A stretch of DNA of 64,000 nucleotides from Bacteroides sp. (GCA_023665805.1 JAMPDJ010000003.1:62001-126000); one strand, 5' to 3'. Positions 1 to 9,345 are shown, counted from the first letter of the stretch. Translations and numbers: made by a program. Notes: a model not told the origin generated them from the letters alone.

Positions 1-1368
1 TTCGAGAGCCTCCGCCCCACACCTGAGATTAGCTTTGCCATACGCCAGTTGGGAGCCGTGGCAGGCGTTAACGTCACAGCATCCCACAACCCCAAGGAAT
101 ACAACGGCTACAAGGCATACTGGGCAGACGGCGCACAGGTGCTGGCTCCGCACGACAAGGGTATCATAGACGAGGTTGCCAAGGTGAACATCGAGGATGT
201 CAAGTTCGAACCCAATTGGGACCTCATCCAGATTATCGGTGGTGAAATGGACTACGACTACATGACAGCGGTAAAGGAGGCCATGATAGACCAGGATGTC
301 ATTCTCAGACAGAAAGACCTGAACATCGTGTATAGTGCCATGCATGGTACCGGCCGCGTCATTGTGCCAATGTGCCTGCGCTCATGGGGATTCCAGAACA
401 TCAATGTGGTGCCCGAACAGATGGTCATTGATGGTAACTTCCCCACCGTTGTCAGTCCCAATCCAGAAAATGCCGAGGCCATGACACTGGGCATGAATCT
501 GGGAACCAAGCTGAACGCCGACCTTGTGGTGGCAACAGATCCGGATGCCGACCGCCTGGCAATAGTATGCCGCAACCCCGAAGGCGAATGGCAGATTATC
601 AACGGCAACCAGACAGCCATGATGTTTGTCTATTACATCATAAAGAACAAGATAGCCTTGGGCCAATTAAAAAAGGGCGACTTTCTGGTGAAGACCATAG
701 TCACCACCGAGGTGATTGCCGAAATGGCCAAGAAGAACAACGTGGAACTGCGCGACTGCTATACTGGCTTCAAGTGGATTGCACGCGAGATAGCCATCTC
801 CGAGGGCAAGCAAAAGTATATCGGCGGTGGCGAGGAGAGTTTCGGCTTCCTACCATACGACAAGGTTCGAGACAAGGACGCTCCGGCCAGCATCTGCCTC
901 ATCTGCGAGATTGCCGCCTGGGCCAAGAATCAAGGCAAGACTCTATACGACCTGTTGATGGATATATACAAGGAGTACGGGTTCAGCTACGAGCACACCA
1001 TCAACGTTGTGAAGCCAGGCAAGTCAGGTGCCGATGAAATCAAGCAGATGATGTCCGACTTCCGTGGCAGCAAAGCTCCCCGGATCATAGCCGGTAGTCC
1101 AGTGGTACTGACCAAGGACTACCAATCGCTCATCGCCAAGGACAGCGATGGCAATGAGAGCAAGCTGGACTTCCCAGCCACCAGCAACGTGCTGCAGTTC
1201 TTCTGCGCGGACGGCACCAAGATTAGCGTCCGTCCGTCAGGAACCGAACCAAAGATCAAGTTCTACTGTGAAATCAAGGACACCATGTCCTGCGCATGCC
1301 AATATACCGACCTGCTGACAAAGGCACAAGCAAAGGTAGAAGACATAAAGAAGGACCTGGGACTATAA
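1..1368 (+). CDS. Phosphohexomutase (phosphoglucomutase/phosphomannomutase), 5' truncated by window edge
   Basis: This enzyme interconverts hexose-1-phosphate and hexose-6-phosphate in the cytoplasm, feeding nucleotide-sugar synthesis and glycogen metabolism. The reading frame is open from base 1, so the N-terminal part lies outside the window. Four family motifs are visible in order: the phosphoserine loop TASHNPKEYNGYK (the Ser carries the catalytic phosphate), the metal-binding DPDADRLA, the sugar-binding GGEESFG and the phosphate-binding RPSGTEPKIKFY near the C terminus. About 455 residues are present, against roughly 580 in the long Bacteroidota family, so about 120-130 residues are missing. 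The TTG codon at 49 is internal and not a start. Whether glucose or mannose phosphate is preferred cannot be read from the sequence. A terminator-like hairpin follows at 1393. Confidence 0.93.
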   Translation, partial: FESLRPTPEISFAIRQLGAVAGVNVTASHNPKEYNGYKAYWADGAQVLAPHDKGIIDEVAKVNIEDVKFEPNWDLIQIIGGEMDYDYMTAVKEAMIDQDVILRQKDLNIVYSAMHGTGRVIVPMCLRSWGFQNINVVPEQMVIDGNFPTVVSPNPENAEAMTLGMNLGTKLNADLVVATDPDADRLAIVCRNPEGEWQIINGNQTAMMFVYYIIKNKIALGQLKKGDFLVKTIVTTEVIAEMAKKNNVELRDCYTGFKWIAREIAISEGKQKYIGGGEESFGFLPYDKVRDKDAPASICLICEIAAWAKNQGKTLYDLLMDIYKEYGFSYEHTINVVKPGKSGADEIKQMMSDFRGSKAPRIIAGSPVVLTKDYQSLIAKDSDGNESKLDFPATSNVLQFFCADGTKISVRPSGTEPKIKFYCEIKDTMSCACQYTDLLTKAQAKVEDIKKDLGL

Positions 1369-1392
1369 TATAACCTGTGCCTTATTTCCAAC

Positions 1393-1430
1393 AAAGAGGG
1401 TCACGAAATCATATCGCGGCCCTCTTTTTT
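1393..1430 (+). terminator. Rho-independent terminator after the phosphohexomutase gene
   Basis: The arms AAAGAGGG (1393-1400) and CCCTCTTT (1420-1427) form a perfect 8-bp stem, extendable by two weaker pairs. It is followed by a T run and lies 25 bp after the stop codon. Confidence 0.75.
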
Positions 1431-1704
1431 CAGTAATGACCAGACCGATGAGCATGAGATAGCTTTCTTTGCAGAAGGCGCAGTCTACCAATGCAAACTT
1501 TGGAATTACAAGATACCTGTTGATTGGCAATCTGCTTTCTTTCATACAAATAATTGATTACCATTCAGCACGAATGCAAATATAGTGACATAATCTGCAA
1601 ATATAGTTCAGCGGTATTTGCAAGATAAGTCATAACTTTGTATCATTCAAGTCACGTTGCGACGCTCTCAGAACATTTACGAACAGTGACACGGAGAAAG
1701 GAAC

Positions 1705-1860
1705 ATGGACAAAACACGGGAACTTCTCACACGATGGTCCACATTGGCCAACCAGTTGGAAGACAAGATGAATGATATTACGGCTATGAAAGAGAAGCAC
1801 CAAGTGGCAAATGAATTCAACATGGAGCATGCAACTCTTATAAAAAATACATCCATATAA
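1705..1860 (+). CDS. Possible small protein (51 aa), hypothetical
   Basis: A 51-codon frame starts at ATG 1705 and is preceded by a purine-rich GGAGAAAGG at 1694-1702, a better ribosome binding site than most genes here have. The predicted product starts MDKTRELLTRWSTLANQLED, is hydrophilic and probably helical or coiled-coil, and has no signal peptide or membrane segment. It lies 22 bp upstream of the secreted glycosidase-like gene in the same direction, behind a -7-like TAACTTTG (1633-1640), so it could be a leader gene of that transcript. I recognise no family, and chance cannot be excluded at this length. Confidence 0.35.
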   Translation: MDKTRELLTRWSTLANQLEDKMNDITAMKEKHQVANEFNMEHATLIKNTSI

Positions 1861-1882
1861 TCATCAAGTTTACAGAACAGAC

Positions 1883-3511
1883 ATGCGCACAATAAAACTC
1901 GCAAGAACAATCGCCCTATCCCTATTGGCTGGCATGGTACCAACATGCATGTCGGCACAAGTCACCGAGCGTGAACGTCCGGCTGAGTGGAACAACCTAG
2001 TCAATGGCGGACGATACGTCGACCGTTTCCTGCCCATGCCCAAAGGCAAGCTATCCAACAAGGTCTGGGGTTCACGCGATGTGCTTCCCCGTTATATAGA
2101 CAACGGAATAGAGACGGAAGGCACATCATTCTGGGGAGGCAACATTCTGAAGGACGACAAAGGAACCTATCATCTCTACGTCTGCGGATGGCCGGAGAGT
2201 GCCCCCAAAGGACACATGGAATGGCCCAATTCCACAGTGTATCATGCCATTGGCAAGAAGTTGCATGGTCCATATCATATCGTGGACACCATAGGTCCCG
2301 GACACAATCCCGAGGCATATCTCCTTAAGGACGGCCGCGTGGTGGTATACGTCATAGGAGCCTATTACTTGGGCGAAAACTTCAATGGACCATGGAAACG
2401 AAATAGTTTCAACTTCGACACTCGCGACCGGCGCATAATCGAAGGCCTGTCCAACATCACCTTTGCCCGTCGTCAGGACGGTTCATATCTGGCTGTATGT
2501 CGCGGTGGCGGCGTGTGGATCAGCCGCGACGGTCTTGGCACATACCACCAGATTACCGAGAAGCGTATCTATCCTCCAGTCAAGGGCGAGTTCGAGGATC
2601 CAGTGGTCTGGCGCGACTCGCTGCAATACCACCTCATAGTCAACGACTGGTTGGGACGTATTGCATATTACGAGCGTTCCCTCGATGGCGTGCACTGGAT
2701 TGTGGAGCCAGGCGAGGCATACGTTCCCGGAATCTCCCGCCACAAGGACGGCAGCGTGGAAAACTGGTACAAGTACGAGCGTGCCAAGGTATTCCAAGAC
2801 TCCGAAGGAAGACCTGTGCAAATGAACTTCGCTGTAATAGACACCATCAAGTGGGAAGATCTCGGCAATGACAATCACAGTTCCAAGAACATCTGCCTGC
2901 CTTTGCGCAAGGATCTTATCCTGAACGTGCTGAACAAGGAACCCATCACAGCCTCCACACGTAGCATCGATCTGCGCATCTCTGCCGAGAAAGGCTTCAA
3001 CCCCGCCAAGCAGCTGGACATAGAGTCGTTGCATTTCGGCTCCTACGCCGAAGTAAACTATGGCCGCGGTGCCCGCCCCGTATCCTGGCGCAAAGACGGC
3101 AAAGACCTAATCGTCACCTTCGACGGCCAAGGAAGCGGTATCACCGAAGAAGAGTTTGCACCCAAGCTCCTTGGCAATGACCGCTCTGGCGAAGTGGTCA
3201 TTGGATATGCACGTCTGCCATACATGAACTATCATCCTGCCATCCTTTCTGCACGACGTCCCACCTACGACCAGGCAGATGGTTCATGGCAGGTGGAGGT
3301 AGAAAACTTCGGTCTATCCACATCCACCGACACACAAATCCGCATCATGTCAGGTGGACACACCTTGGCAGAAGGTACGGTAGCGGCCATCAAACCCTAC
3401 GGTAGCAAGACACTGATATTTGACAGCAAGCAGCCCGTAGCCAATGACGCAAAGGTGGAAGTAAGCTTCTTCCGCAACGGCAAGCAAGTGGGAGAAAACC
3501 ATTTTGAATAA
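1883..3511 (+). CDS. Secreted beta-propeller glycosidase-like protein
   Basis: A 542-residue exported protein with a signal peptide ending near ...TCMSAQ (about residue 26). The body has the repeated aromatic and glycine-rich strand pattern of five-bladed beta-propeller glycosidases (GH43/GH32/GH117-like fold), for example FWGGNI, YHLYVCGWPE, GPGHNPEAYL, YLAVCRGGGVWISRDG and EFEDPVVWRD. The acidic residues in HNPE and FEDPV are plausible active-site candidates, but I cannot assign a catalytic set. The last 140 residues look like a beta-sandwich accessory domain. Substrate and CAZy family are unassigned. It is probably periplasmic or at the surface. It is transcribed away from the phosphohexomutase and converges on manA, with hairpins between them. 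Confidence 0.6.
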   Translation: MRTIKLARTIALSLLAGMVPTCMSAQVTERERPAEWNNLVNGGRYVDRFLPMPKGKLSNKVWGSRDVLPRYIDNGIETEGTSFWGGNILKDDKGTYHLYVCGWPESAPKGHMEWPNSTVYHAIGKKLHGPYHIVDTIGPGHNPEAYLLKDGRVVVYVIGAYYLGENFNGPWKRNSFNFDTRDRRIIEGLSNITFARRQDGSYLAVCRGGGVWISRDGLGTYHQITEKRIYPPVKGEFEDPVVWRDSLQYHLIVNDWLGRIAYYERSLDGVHWIVEPGEAYVPGISRHKDGSVENWYKYERAKVFQDSEGRPVQMNFAVIDTIKWEDLGNDNHSSKNICLPLRKDLILNVLNKEPITASTRSIDLRISAEKGFNPAKQLDIESLHFGSYAEVNYGRGARPVSWRKDGKDLIVTFDGQGSGITEEEFAPKLLGNDRSGEVVIGYARLPYMNYHPAILSARRPTYDQADGSWQVEVENFGLSTSTDTQIRIMSGGHTLAEGTVAAIKPYGSKTLIFDSKQPVANDAKVEVSFFRNGKQVGENHFE

Positions 3512-4120
3512 AATGCTGAACTTACAATATCCTGCTGTGGTATTGCAATGAATGCCATATCACAGCAGGATGTCCGGCTCAATCAAACGAATGTATCTGT
3601 TGATGTCAGATAAGAGCAATTACATATATATATACTTTTATCTGACATCTGTTTATGCGCCTATTTATGCATCATGGGCACTTTACACTATCAGTCCATT
3701 ATGCCAACGGAGCACTAAAAAACGATTTTATCGTCTGAAAACTGTAAAAAAGAGAGCTAAATGGCACAGAAGAAGTCCATTGTATGACTGCTACACAACA
3801 ACTCACTCGTTAAGACATCTCATTCCCAGCCATTTACAAGAATTCATTTTTTACTGATGCAACAACATCTGGGAAGTAAAAGGCCAATTCTCACGAGCAA
3901 TTGCCAGCGTCTTCAGGGTAACCAATCTATGACATCACGAATTTGCACATGCGAATTCACGAATTCTCACTCGCGTCTCCATCATGCATGACCCACGACT
4001 ATGCGATGACAAAATTCCGGTACAACGAGGAGGCATACAGATTGCATAAATATACAACAAGCCGTATGCACACCACGCTTCATCATCAATATCGCACCAT
4101 CCGTTACGCATCACACTGTC
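3512..4120. other. 609-bp convergent intergenic region, apparently non-coding
   Basis: Between the glycosidase-like gene and the 3' end of manA I find two inverted repeats: the hairpin at 3529-3571 and a perfect 12-bp repeat GATGTCAGATAA/TTATCTGACATC at 3602-3613 and 3638-3649 around an AT-rich spacer. Frames of 101 and 66 codons here have low-complexity, unfamiliar translations and no convincing start signal. From 3660 to 4120 I see nothing I can name. Confidence 0.5.
3529..3571. terminator. Hairpin after the glycosidase-like gene, possible bidirectional terminator
   Basis: ATCCTGCTGTG (3529-3539) and CACAGCAGGAT (3561-3571) form a perfect 11-bp inverted repeat 17 bp after the stop codon, with further imperfect pairing inside. 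There is no T run, so termination is inferred from position only. Confidence 0.5.
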
Positions 4121-5119
4121 TTAACGTGCCAACTGCGGAATAAAGACTTCCAACAACTCGATACGCTCACCATCGGCCATTCCTGTAGGTACAAGCCGGA
4201 TATCATCCGTGCAGACGGCAGGCACCAGACAACTTTGTCCACGATGGAGCTGTACAGTATCGCCCAAACGGCATTCGCCCTGTAAACACATGTATATCAC
4301 GAAAGAGTCGTGATGCCTCATCCTGCGGTTCAAGGGAGCATCCAGGGTCAGCCTCCTAACCTCAAAGAAGTCGCAAGTGCAAATGAGATTGGGATGGTTC
4401 AAATCCCGAGGATAGTCCAAGGCGTACTCTGGATGGACGGTGTAGTCCAGAACATCAACGGCCAGCTCGGTATGTAGTTCGCGTGGTTTGCCATCCATAC
4501 CCAGACGGCCGTAGTCATAGATGCGGTAAGTTATGTCGCTGCTCTGCTGCACCTCGGCTATCAACGCTCCACCACAGATGGCATGCACACGACCGGCAGG
4601 AATGAAAAAGGCATCACCCGGATGGATATAGTGCTTTGCCAGCACCTCGCAAATAGTGCCATCCCCCACCCTGCGGCAGTATTCCTCGCCTGTAATATCC
4701 TGGACAAAACCGGCATAGAGATACGTCCCGGGCTTGGCATCAACCACATACCACATCTCGGTCTTTCCCATACACCCATGGCGCCGCATAGCCTGTTCGT
4801 CATTTGGGTGCACCTGTATGCTTAGGTCATGCTCGGCATCAATCAGTTTCACTAGCATAGGAAATTCCTCGCCAAACCTCTCATAAACGGACTGTCCCAG
4901 CAAAGAGGCACCATACTCGGCAGTCAACACACGCAGGTTCTTTCCCTTAAAAGGCCCGTTGCTCACCACGGATTCCTTGCCTGAAACGGCACTCACCTCC
5001 CAACTTTCACCAACGGGTTCGTCATCCGGCAACATTCCCTTGATCTCTCTCAAACGATGGCCACCCCACACAATTGGGAACAGATTGGCCTCGAACAACA
5101 ACGGATACAACATAGACAA
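4121..5119 (-). CDS. manA: Mannose-6-phosphate isomerase, class I
   Basis: This enzyme interconverts fructose-6-phosphate and mannose-6-phosphate in the cytoplasm, linking glycolysis to GDP-mannose supply for glycans. The 332 residues match the short Bacillus/Bacteroides form of the cupin-type zinc isomerase. Visible zinc-site and substrate motifs are LSIQVHPND (Gln and His ligands), GKTEMWYVV (Glu ligand), GRVHAI (His ligand) and the QQSSDITYRIYDYGR stretch. The N terminus YPLLFEANLFPIVWGG is typical of the family. It is transcribed leftward, 203 bp from the upstream LuxR-type gene, and a TACCTTTG -7-like box (5224-5231, minus strand) suggests its own promoter. The phosphohexomutase at the window start could act in the same sugar-nucleotide route. 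Confidence 0.93.
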   Translation of the reverse strand: MSMLYPLLFEANLFPIVWGGHRLREIKGMLPDDEPVGESWEVSAVSGKESVVSNGPFKGKNLRVLTAEYGASLLGQSVYERFGEEFPMLVKLIDAEHDLSIQVHPNDEQAMRRHGCMGKTEMWYVVDAKPGTYLYAGFVQDITGEEYCRRVGDGTICEVLAKHYIHPGDAFFIPAGRVHAICGGALIAEVQQSSDITYRIYDYGRLGMDGKPRELHTELAVDVLDYTVHPEYALDYPRDLNHPNLICTCDFFEVRRLTLDAPLNRRMRHHDSFVIYMCLQGECRLGDTVQLHRGQSCLVPAVCTDDIRLVPTGMADGERIELLEVFIPQLAR

Positions 5120-5322
5120 AACAATCTTTATTTCCCCTTGTCAAACCAATCCAGACAACTCTTGCATCCTTTATGGATGTCATTGTGCATCAGACAGGCA
5201 ACAAGGGAATACCTTTTATTATGCAAAGGTACGACAAAACCTTAAAAACAAATGGCAAAACGGCAAGCTTTGTTGCGTTTTTTATACAAGAAAGGAAAGA
5301 GGTCACAGACAAGCCTCAAGAG

Positions 5323-5958
5323 TCAGACACTGTAGATTCCATTCATTACACAATACACTATCACATCGGCCAAGGACTTGGCTTTCAGTTTCTCCATAAT
5401 GTTCTTGCGGTGCGTGATTACCGTTGTCAGGCCAATGTCCAATTTGTCTGCTACCTCCTTGTTGATATAGCCATGACACAACAGCGATGCCACTTCCATC
5501 TCGCGCGGAGAAAGAACTACTTCGGGTTTGCCCCTGGCCGGCATGTCGGAGACATCGGACGAGAAGGACAAACCGGCCATGACCGGCACAGACGTGTGCG
5601 AATTTCCATGATGGCCGGACCGCTGCAACCTGACAAGATCACTTATCAAGGCAGCTTGTCCTTGGCAGACATTGATAGTGACAACGCCATGGATGGACAT
5701 GTCACCGTTCACCAGCACAATGCAACGTCCGCTGCATGAACGGAAATATGAAGTATGCTCGAAATATATCCGAGAGGAAATAAAGTAATGAACGAACACA
5801 GTTCCAGCATGTTGTTGCAGTTCGCAGAAGGACTCGCATACTACAGTCTCCACCATGGGGAACAGTTCGGCCAACAGACGCTGCAAACCCATGCAGGCCA
5901 AGACATTGGGTTCTATGATGGCGATGCGCGACTGGCACAAATGGGAAAGATGCTTCAC
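5323..5958 (-). CDS. LuxR-family transcriptional regulator with degenerate receiver-like N terminus
   Basis: A 211-residue DNA-binding protein. The C-terminal 65 residues are a clear LuxR/GerE helix-turn-helix (VLSPREMEVASLLCHGYINK, then EVADKLDIGLTTVITHRKN). The N-terminal 120 residues begin like a response-regulator receiver (RIAIIEPNVLACMGLQRLL), but lack the paired acidic residues after strand 1 and any obvious phosphoacceptor Asp, so control by phosphorylation is doubtful. Similar one-domain-degenerate LuxR proteins are common in Bacteroidales. It lies 50 bp downstream of the MsbA-like exporter gene in the same direction, so it may be co-transcribed with it. Its target genes are unknown. 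Confidence 0.8.
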   Translation of the reverse strand: MKHLSHLCQSRIAIIEPNVLACMGLQRLLAELFPMVETVVCESFCELQQHAGTVFVHYFISSRIYFEHTSYFRSCSGRCIVLVNGDMSIHGVVTINVCQGQAALISDLVRLQRSGHHGNSHTSVPVMAGLSFSSDVSDMPARGKPEVVLSPREMEVASLLCHGYINKEVADKLDIGLTTVITHRKNIMEKLKAKSLADVIVYCVMNGIYSV

Positions 5959-6008
5959 TAAACTTCAATAACAATGCATAAATGATACACGTGAGGGTGA
6001 CGGACAGG

Positions 6009-7844
6009 CTACAGTTGTTGCATGTCGTATAGACGCTTGTAGTACCCGTTCTTGGCTATCAATTCGTCATGCTTGCCATGCTCTACTATTTCACCCTCGT
6101 AAAGGACATAAATCTCATCAGCATTCTTGATAGTGGAGAGTCGGTGCGCTATGGCAATGGTCGTACGACTCTTCATCAAGTGTTCCAAAGCAGTCTGCAC
6201 AAGCCGTTCGGATTCGGTATCCAAGGCAGAGGTGGCCTCGTCCAGGATTAGTATGGGCGGGTTCTTCAATATGGCCCTGGCAATGCTCACCCTCTGGCGC
6301 TGGCCTCCGGAAAGCCGTCCGCCACGGTCACCAATCATGGTGTCATATCCGTGCTCGCTCTCCATGATGAAGTCGTGGGCATTGGCAATACGCGCAGCCT
6401 CTATCACCTGTTCCATGGTGGCGTGCTCCACACCAAAGGTGATGTTATTGTAGAATGTATCATTGAATAGGATGGCCTCCTGATTGACATTGCCTATGAG
6501 TGAACGCAGTTGGCGTATGCCTACCTGGCGCACATCCTTGCCGTCGACCATTATACTGCCTTGACATACATCATGATAGCGCGGAATGAGGTCCACCAAC
6601 GTGGACTTGCCACTGCCGGACTGTCCCACCAAGGCAATGGTCTTGCCCTTGGGCACTGTGATGTTGATGTGCTTGAGCACGTCACGTCCGTCCTGATAAT
6701 GAAATCCAACATCGCACAGCCGCACCTCATGTTCAAAAGAATCCAAAGGCAATGGTGTTTCCGGTTCCTTGATGGGGTTCTCTGCCTGAAGGATAAAGTC
6801 TATACGATCCATGGAGGCCAAGCCTTGCGGTATCTGGTACGAGGTCTTGGATAGGTCCTTCAATGGATTTATCACACTGTAGAGTATCACCATGTAGAAG
6901 ATGAACGTGGAAGCATCTATCATGTTGGAGCCGTTCAGTATAAGCCAGCCTCCGAACCACAGGACTACAACGATTATCAGCGTACCCAGAAATTCAGACA
7001 TGGGATGCGCTGCATTCTGTCTTATCACCATCTCGTTCATACCGTCGCGATATTCCTCGTTGACAGCGGCAAAGCGGTCAGACATCTTCTTTTCGGCAAT
7101 GAACGCCTTAATGATGCGCAGACCGCCAAGAGTCTCATCCAACTGGGCAATGATGTCGCCCCATCGCGTCTGAACCTCTGCCGACTTGCTCTTAAGCTTG
7201 CGACTGATCTTACCCATCACCCACCCTGCACCGGGGGCCACGACAAAGACAAAGAGGGTCAGCTCCCAGCTTACGGCAATCAAGGTGATGAAACATACGG
7301 CTATTGCTATGGGTTGGCGTATCATCATATCCACAGAGGACATGACGGCCGTTTCCACACACTGTGCATCGGCGCTCATACGGGCAATGATATCGCCCTT
7401 GCGCTCATCGGAAAAGAAGCTCAGCGGCAACCTCAATACCTTATTATACAGTTCGGTACGTATGTCCCTCACCACACCGGTGCGCAGAGGTACCATCACG
7501 GCACTTGATGCGAAATAGCCGAATGTCTTTATTCCGGTCATCACCACCAATGCCACACCCATGATTACCAAAGTAACAAAAGCACCATGCATGGCAATGA
7601 GTTCCTGCACATATGCATACCCGTTGTTGATTACCACCTCCTTGTCCAAAGAATCCCATGTCCACTCCTTGTAATAGTATTGTGTACTGTCTATCTTGAA
7701 GAGGATATTCAATATGGGTATCAGCACCACAAAGGAAAAAACATTCATCCATTGCGAGAAAAGGTTCAGAAACACAGACCCCACCAAGTACTTGCGGTAA
7801 GGTTTCAGGTAACGTAGCATTATCTGTAAGAATTGCTTCAGCAT
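6009..7844 (-). CDS. ABC exporter, MsbA-like (fused membrane and ATPase domains)
   Basis: A 611-residue half-transporter that would act as a homodimer in the inner membrane. Six membrane helices occupy about residues 20-325. The nucleotide-binding domain at 370-605 has Walker A GQSGSGKST (407-415), signature LSGGQRQR (511-518), Walker B ILILDEATSALD (531-542) and the H-loop AHRLSTI. The domain order and length match lipid A/lipid exporters of the MsbA type. Multidrug export is the alternative, since the two cannot be separated by motif alone. The neighbouring WecA-like transferase gene (88 bp upstream, same direction) fits a role in lipid-linked glycan or lipopolysaccharide export. Confidence 0.9.
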   Translation of the reverse strand: MLKQFLQIMLRYLKPYRKYLVGSVFLNLFSQWMNVFSFVVLIPILNILFKIDSTQYYYKEWTWDSLDKEVVINNGYAYVQELIAMHGAFVTLVIMGVALVVMTGIKTFGYFASSAVMVPLRTGVVRDIRTELYNKVLRLPLSFFSDERKGDIIARMSADAQCVETAVMSSVDMMIRQPIAIAVCFITLIAVSWELTLFVFVVAPGAGWVMGKISRKLKSKSAEVQTRWGDIIAQLDETLGGLRIIKAFIAEKKMSDRFAAVNEEYRDGMNEMVIRQNAAHPMSEFLGTLIIVVVLWFGGWLILNGSNMIDASTFIFYMVILYSVINPLKDLSKTSYQIPQGLASMDRIDFILQAENPIKEPETPLPLDSFEHEVRLCDVGFHYQDGRDVLKHINITVPKGKTIALVGQSGSGKSTLVDLIPRYHDVCQGSIMVDGKDVRQVGIRQLRSLIGNVNQEAILFNDTFYNNITFGVEHATMEQVIEAARIANAHDFIMESEHGYDTMIGDRGGRLSGGQRQRVSIARAILKNPPILILDEATSALDTESERLVQTALEHLMKSRTTIAIAHRLSTIKNADEIYVLYEGEIVEHGKHDELIAKNGYYKRLYDMQQL

Positions 7845-7932
7845 ATATGTCAGATTGAGTTTCTATATAATGGATAATAGGTGTATTACATGTCATGTCA
7901 ACATGTATACACCGTTGCGGATTGGACAAGCA

Positions 7933-9210
7933 CTAATAGCTGTAAAATTTACGTTTAAGCTTATCTTTAAGATCTTTACGCTCTGATTCCGTCAGTTCGG
8001 GTGCATCCAGGTAGTATGAAAAACGTTGCCACCATTCCCTGTCTGCCAAGTGTGTATGCATGGAAAAAACACGGAGCCACCGCGCCATGCATGAGTTAGA
8101 CTTTTGCGCATGGACAAGAAAGAAATATGTACCCCACACAAGGATGGCAGACACCAGCACTACCAAATAAAACTGCATCTCATACGAGGCGTCCAACCAA
8201 ACCGACAACGTCCACAATGCAACTACCGCAAGGCCGACAAGGATTTCCGACAACGTAGTAATGCTGTGACTTATGCCACAAGCGACAAAAGCATGGTGCA
8301 AGTGAGTTTTGTCCGGACTGAACGGACTACGGCCATTAACTATGCGCATGGACATAACACGCAATGTATCAGCCACAGGTACGGAAAAGAGAGCCAAAAC
8401 CATGGCCGTGGGACATATATTATGCACTGCAACGTAGGACAAACTGCCATTATGCATGATGCTGACCACAAACCACGCCATCAGCATCCCCAATACCATC
8501 GTGCCGGCATCGCCAATGAACATTCTGCTGGTGTTACCGAAGACATTGTGAACAAAGAACAAGACCAAGGACGCTGCCATGCAGAATGCCAAAAGAGCAT
8601 TGGCCCAGTCACCGACATATGCAAAATGAACCCCACAGAGCATGCTGCAAGAAATACATATACCCGATGACAATCCATTGACTCCGTCCATCATATTCAC
8701 TGCATTTATGATGCCTGCACCGGCAAACACGGTCAATGGCAAGGCTATCCAAATGGGCAACTGCCCTATCCCCCATAACCCATGGAGTGAATCGACACAC
8801 GTTCCGGTAGAAACCACCAGCAACGATATAGCCAATACCTCAATGATTAAACGTACTCTCGGAGAAAGGCCGGAAACATCATCCATGCACCCTGTATAAA
8901 GCATCACACTCATACCCAATATCACCGGAAGCATGTTTGACAATGATACCCCCAATGGAAATGCCGACAATTCTGAGGCAAAAACATTGGAGATGGCACA
9001 GCCAACCAAAAGGCCGGAGACAAACCCGAAAAAAACCGCCAATCCCCCGACAACAGGTACCGGAGCCTTCTGCAGCTTACGGGACTCTGGATTGTCCACG
9101 AGGTTCTTGTCCTTGGCAACCTTCAGAATCTTAAAATATATCCAACGTACAGCACCTATCGAAACGACTACCGGCAACAGTACCATCAACACAACGTACA
9201 GATTCATCAC
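7933..9210 (-). CDS. Undecaprenyl-phosphate sugar-1-phosphate transferase, WecA/MraY family
   Basis: A polytopic inner-membrane enzyme that moves a sugar-1-phosphate (typically GlcNAc-1-P) from a UDP-sugar to undecaprenyl phosphate, the first step of O-antigen or other lipid-linked glycan synthesis. Family motifs on the cytoplasmic loops are visible: DDVSGLSPRVR, NMMDGVNGLS, FIGDAGTMVLG and the histidine-rich DKTHLHHAF. About ten to eleven hydrophobic segments are predicted. The 425 residues include a C-terminal cytoplasmic tail of some 70 residues (LADREWWQRF onward), longer than in E. coli WecA. The sugar specificity is not visible. It is followed by the MsbA-like exporter. Confidence 0.9.
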   Translation of the reverse strand: MMNLYVVLMVLLPVVVSIGAVRWIYFKILKVAKDKNLVDNPESRKLQKAPVPVVGGLAVFFGFVSGLLVGCAISNVFASELSAFPLGVSLSNMLPVILGMSVMLYTGCMDDVSGLSPRVRLIIEVLAISLLVVSTGTCVDSLHGLWGIGQLPIWIALPLTVFAGAGIINAVNMMDGVNGLSSGICISCSMLCGVHFAYVGDWANALLAFCMAASLVLFFVHNVFGNTSRMFIGDAGTMVLGMLMAWFVVSIMHNGSLSYVAVHNICPTAMVLALFSVPVADTLRVMSMRIVNGRSPFSPDKTHLHHAFVACGISHSITTLSEILVGLAVVALWTLSVWLDASYEMQFYLVVLVSAILVWGTYFFLVHAQKSNSCMARWLRVFSMHTHLADREWWQRFSYYLDAPELTESERKDLKDKLKRKFYSY

Positions 9211-9304
9211 CTTTCCTTGCTTCTATGCTTATCAAGCATAAGGTTTCATATCAATTTCAAATGCAAATATACAGAAAAAATGTCACATTCCTACTCCATA
9301 TAAT

Positions 9305-9344
9305 GAAAAAAGAGGTTCCCATAACGACTACGGAAACCTCTTTT
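9305..9344 (-). terminator. Terminator of tRNA-Lys
   Basis: On the minus strand, AAAAGAGGTTTCC pairs with GGGAACCTCTTTT across an 11-nt loop, followed by more T. It lies directly after the tRNA 3' end. Confidence 0.8.
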
Positions 9345-9345
9345 G

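Larger units (their letters stand above)
1369..1882. other. 514-bp intergenic region: terminator, repeated promoter-like motifs, one possible small gene
   Basis: After the terminator at 1393-1430 I see no conserved gene until about 1700. Two direct copies of TGCAAATATAGT start at 1575 and 1596, 21 bp apart. A -7-like TAACTTTG lies at 1633-1640, but no TTTG stands at the usual distance upstream. A possible 51-codon gene at 1705-1860 is listed separately. Confidence 0.5.

Noticed and set aside
3552-4143. Open frames of 101 and 66 codons between the glycosidase-like gene and manA
   Set aside because: Translations are unfamiliar and of poor complexity, starts overlap hairpins or the manA end, and there is no good start signal.
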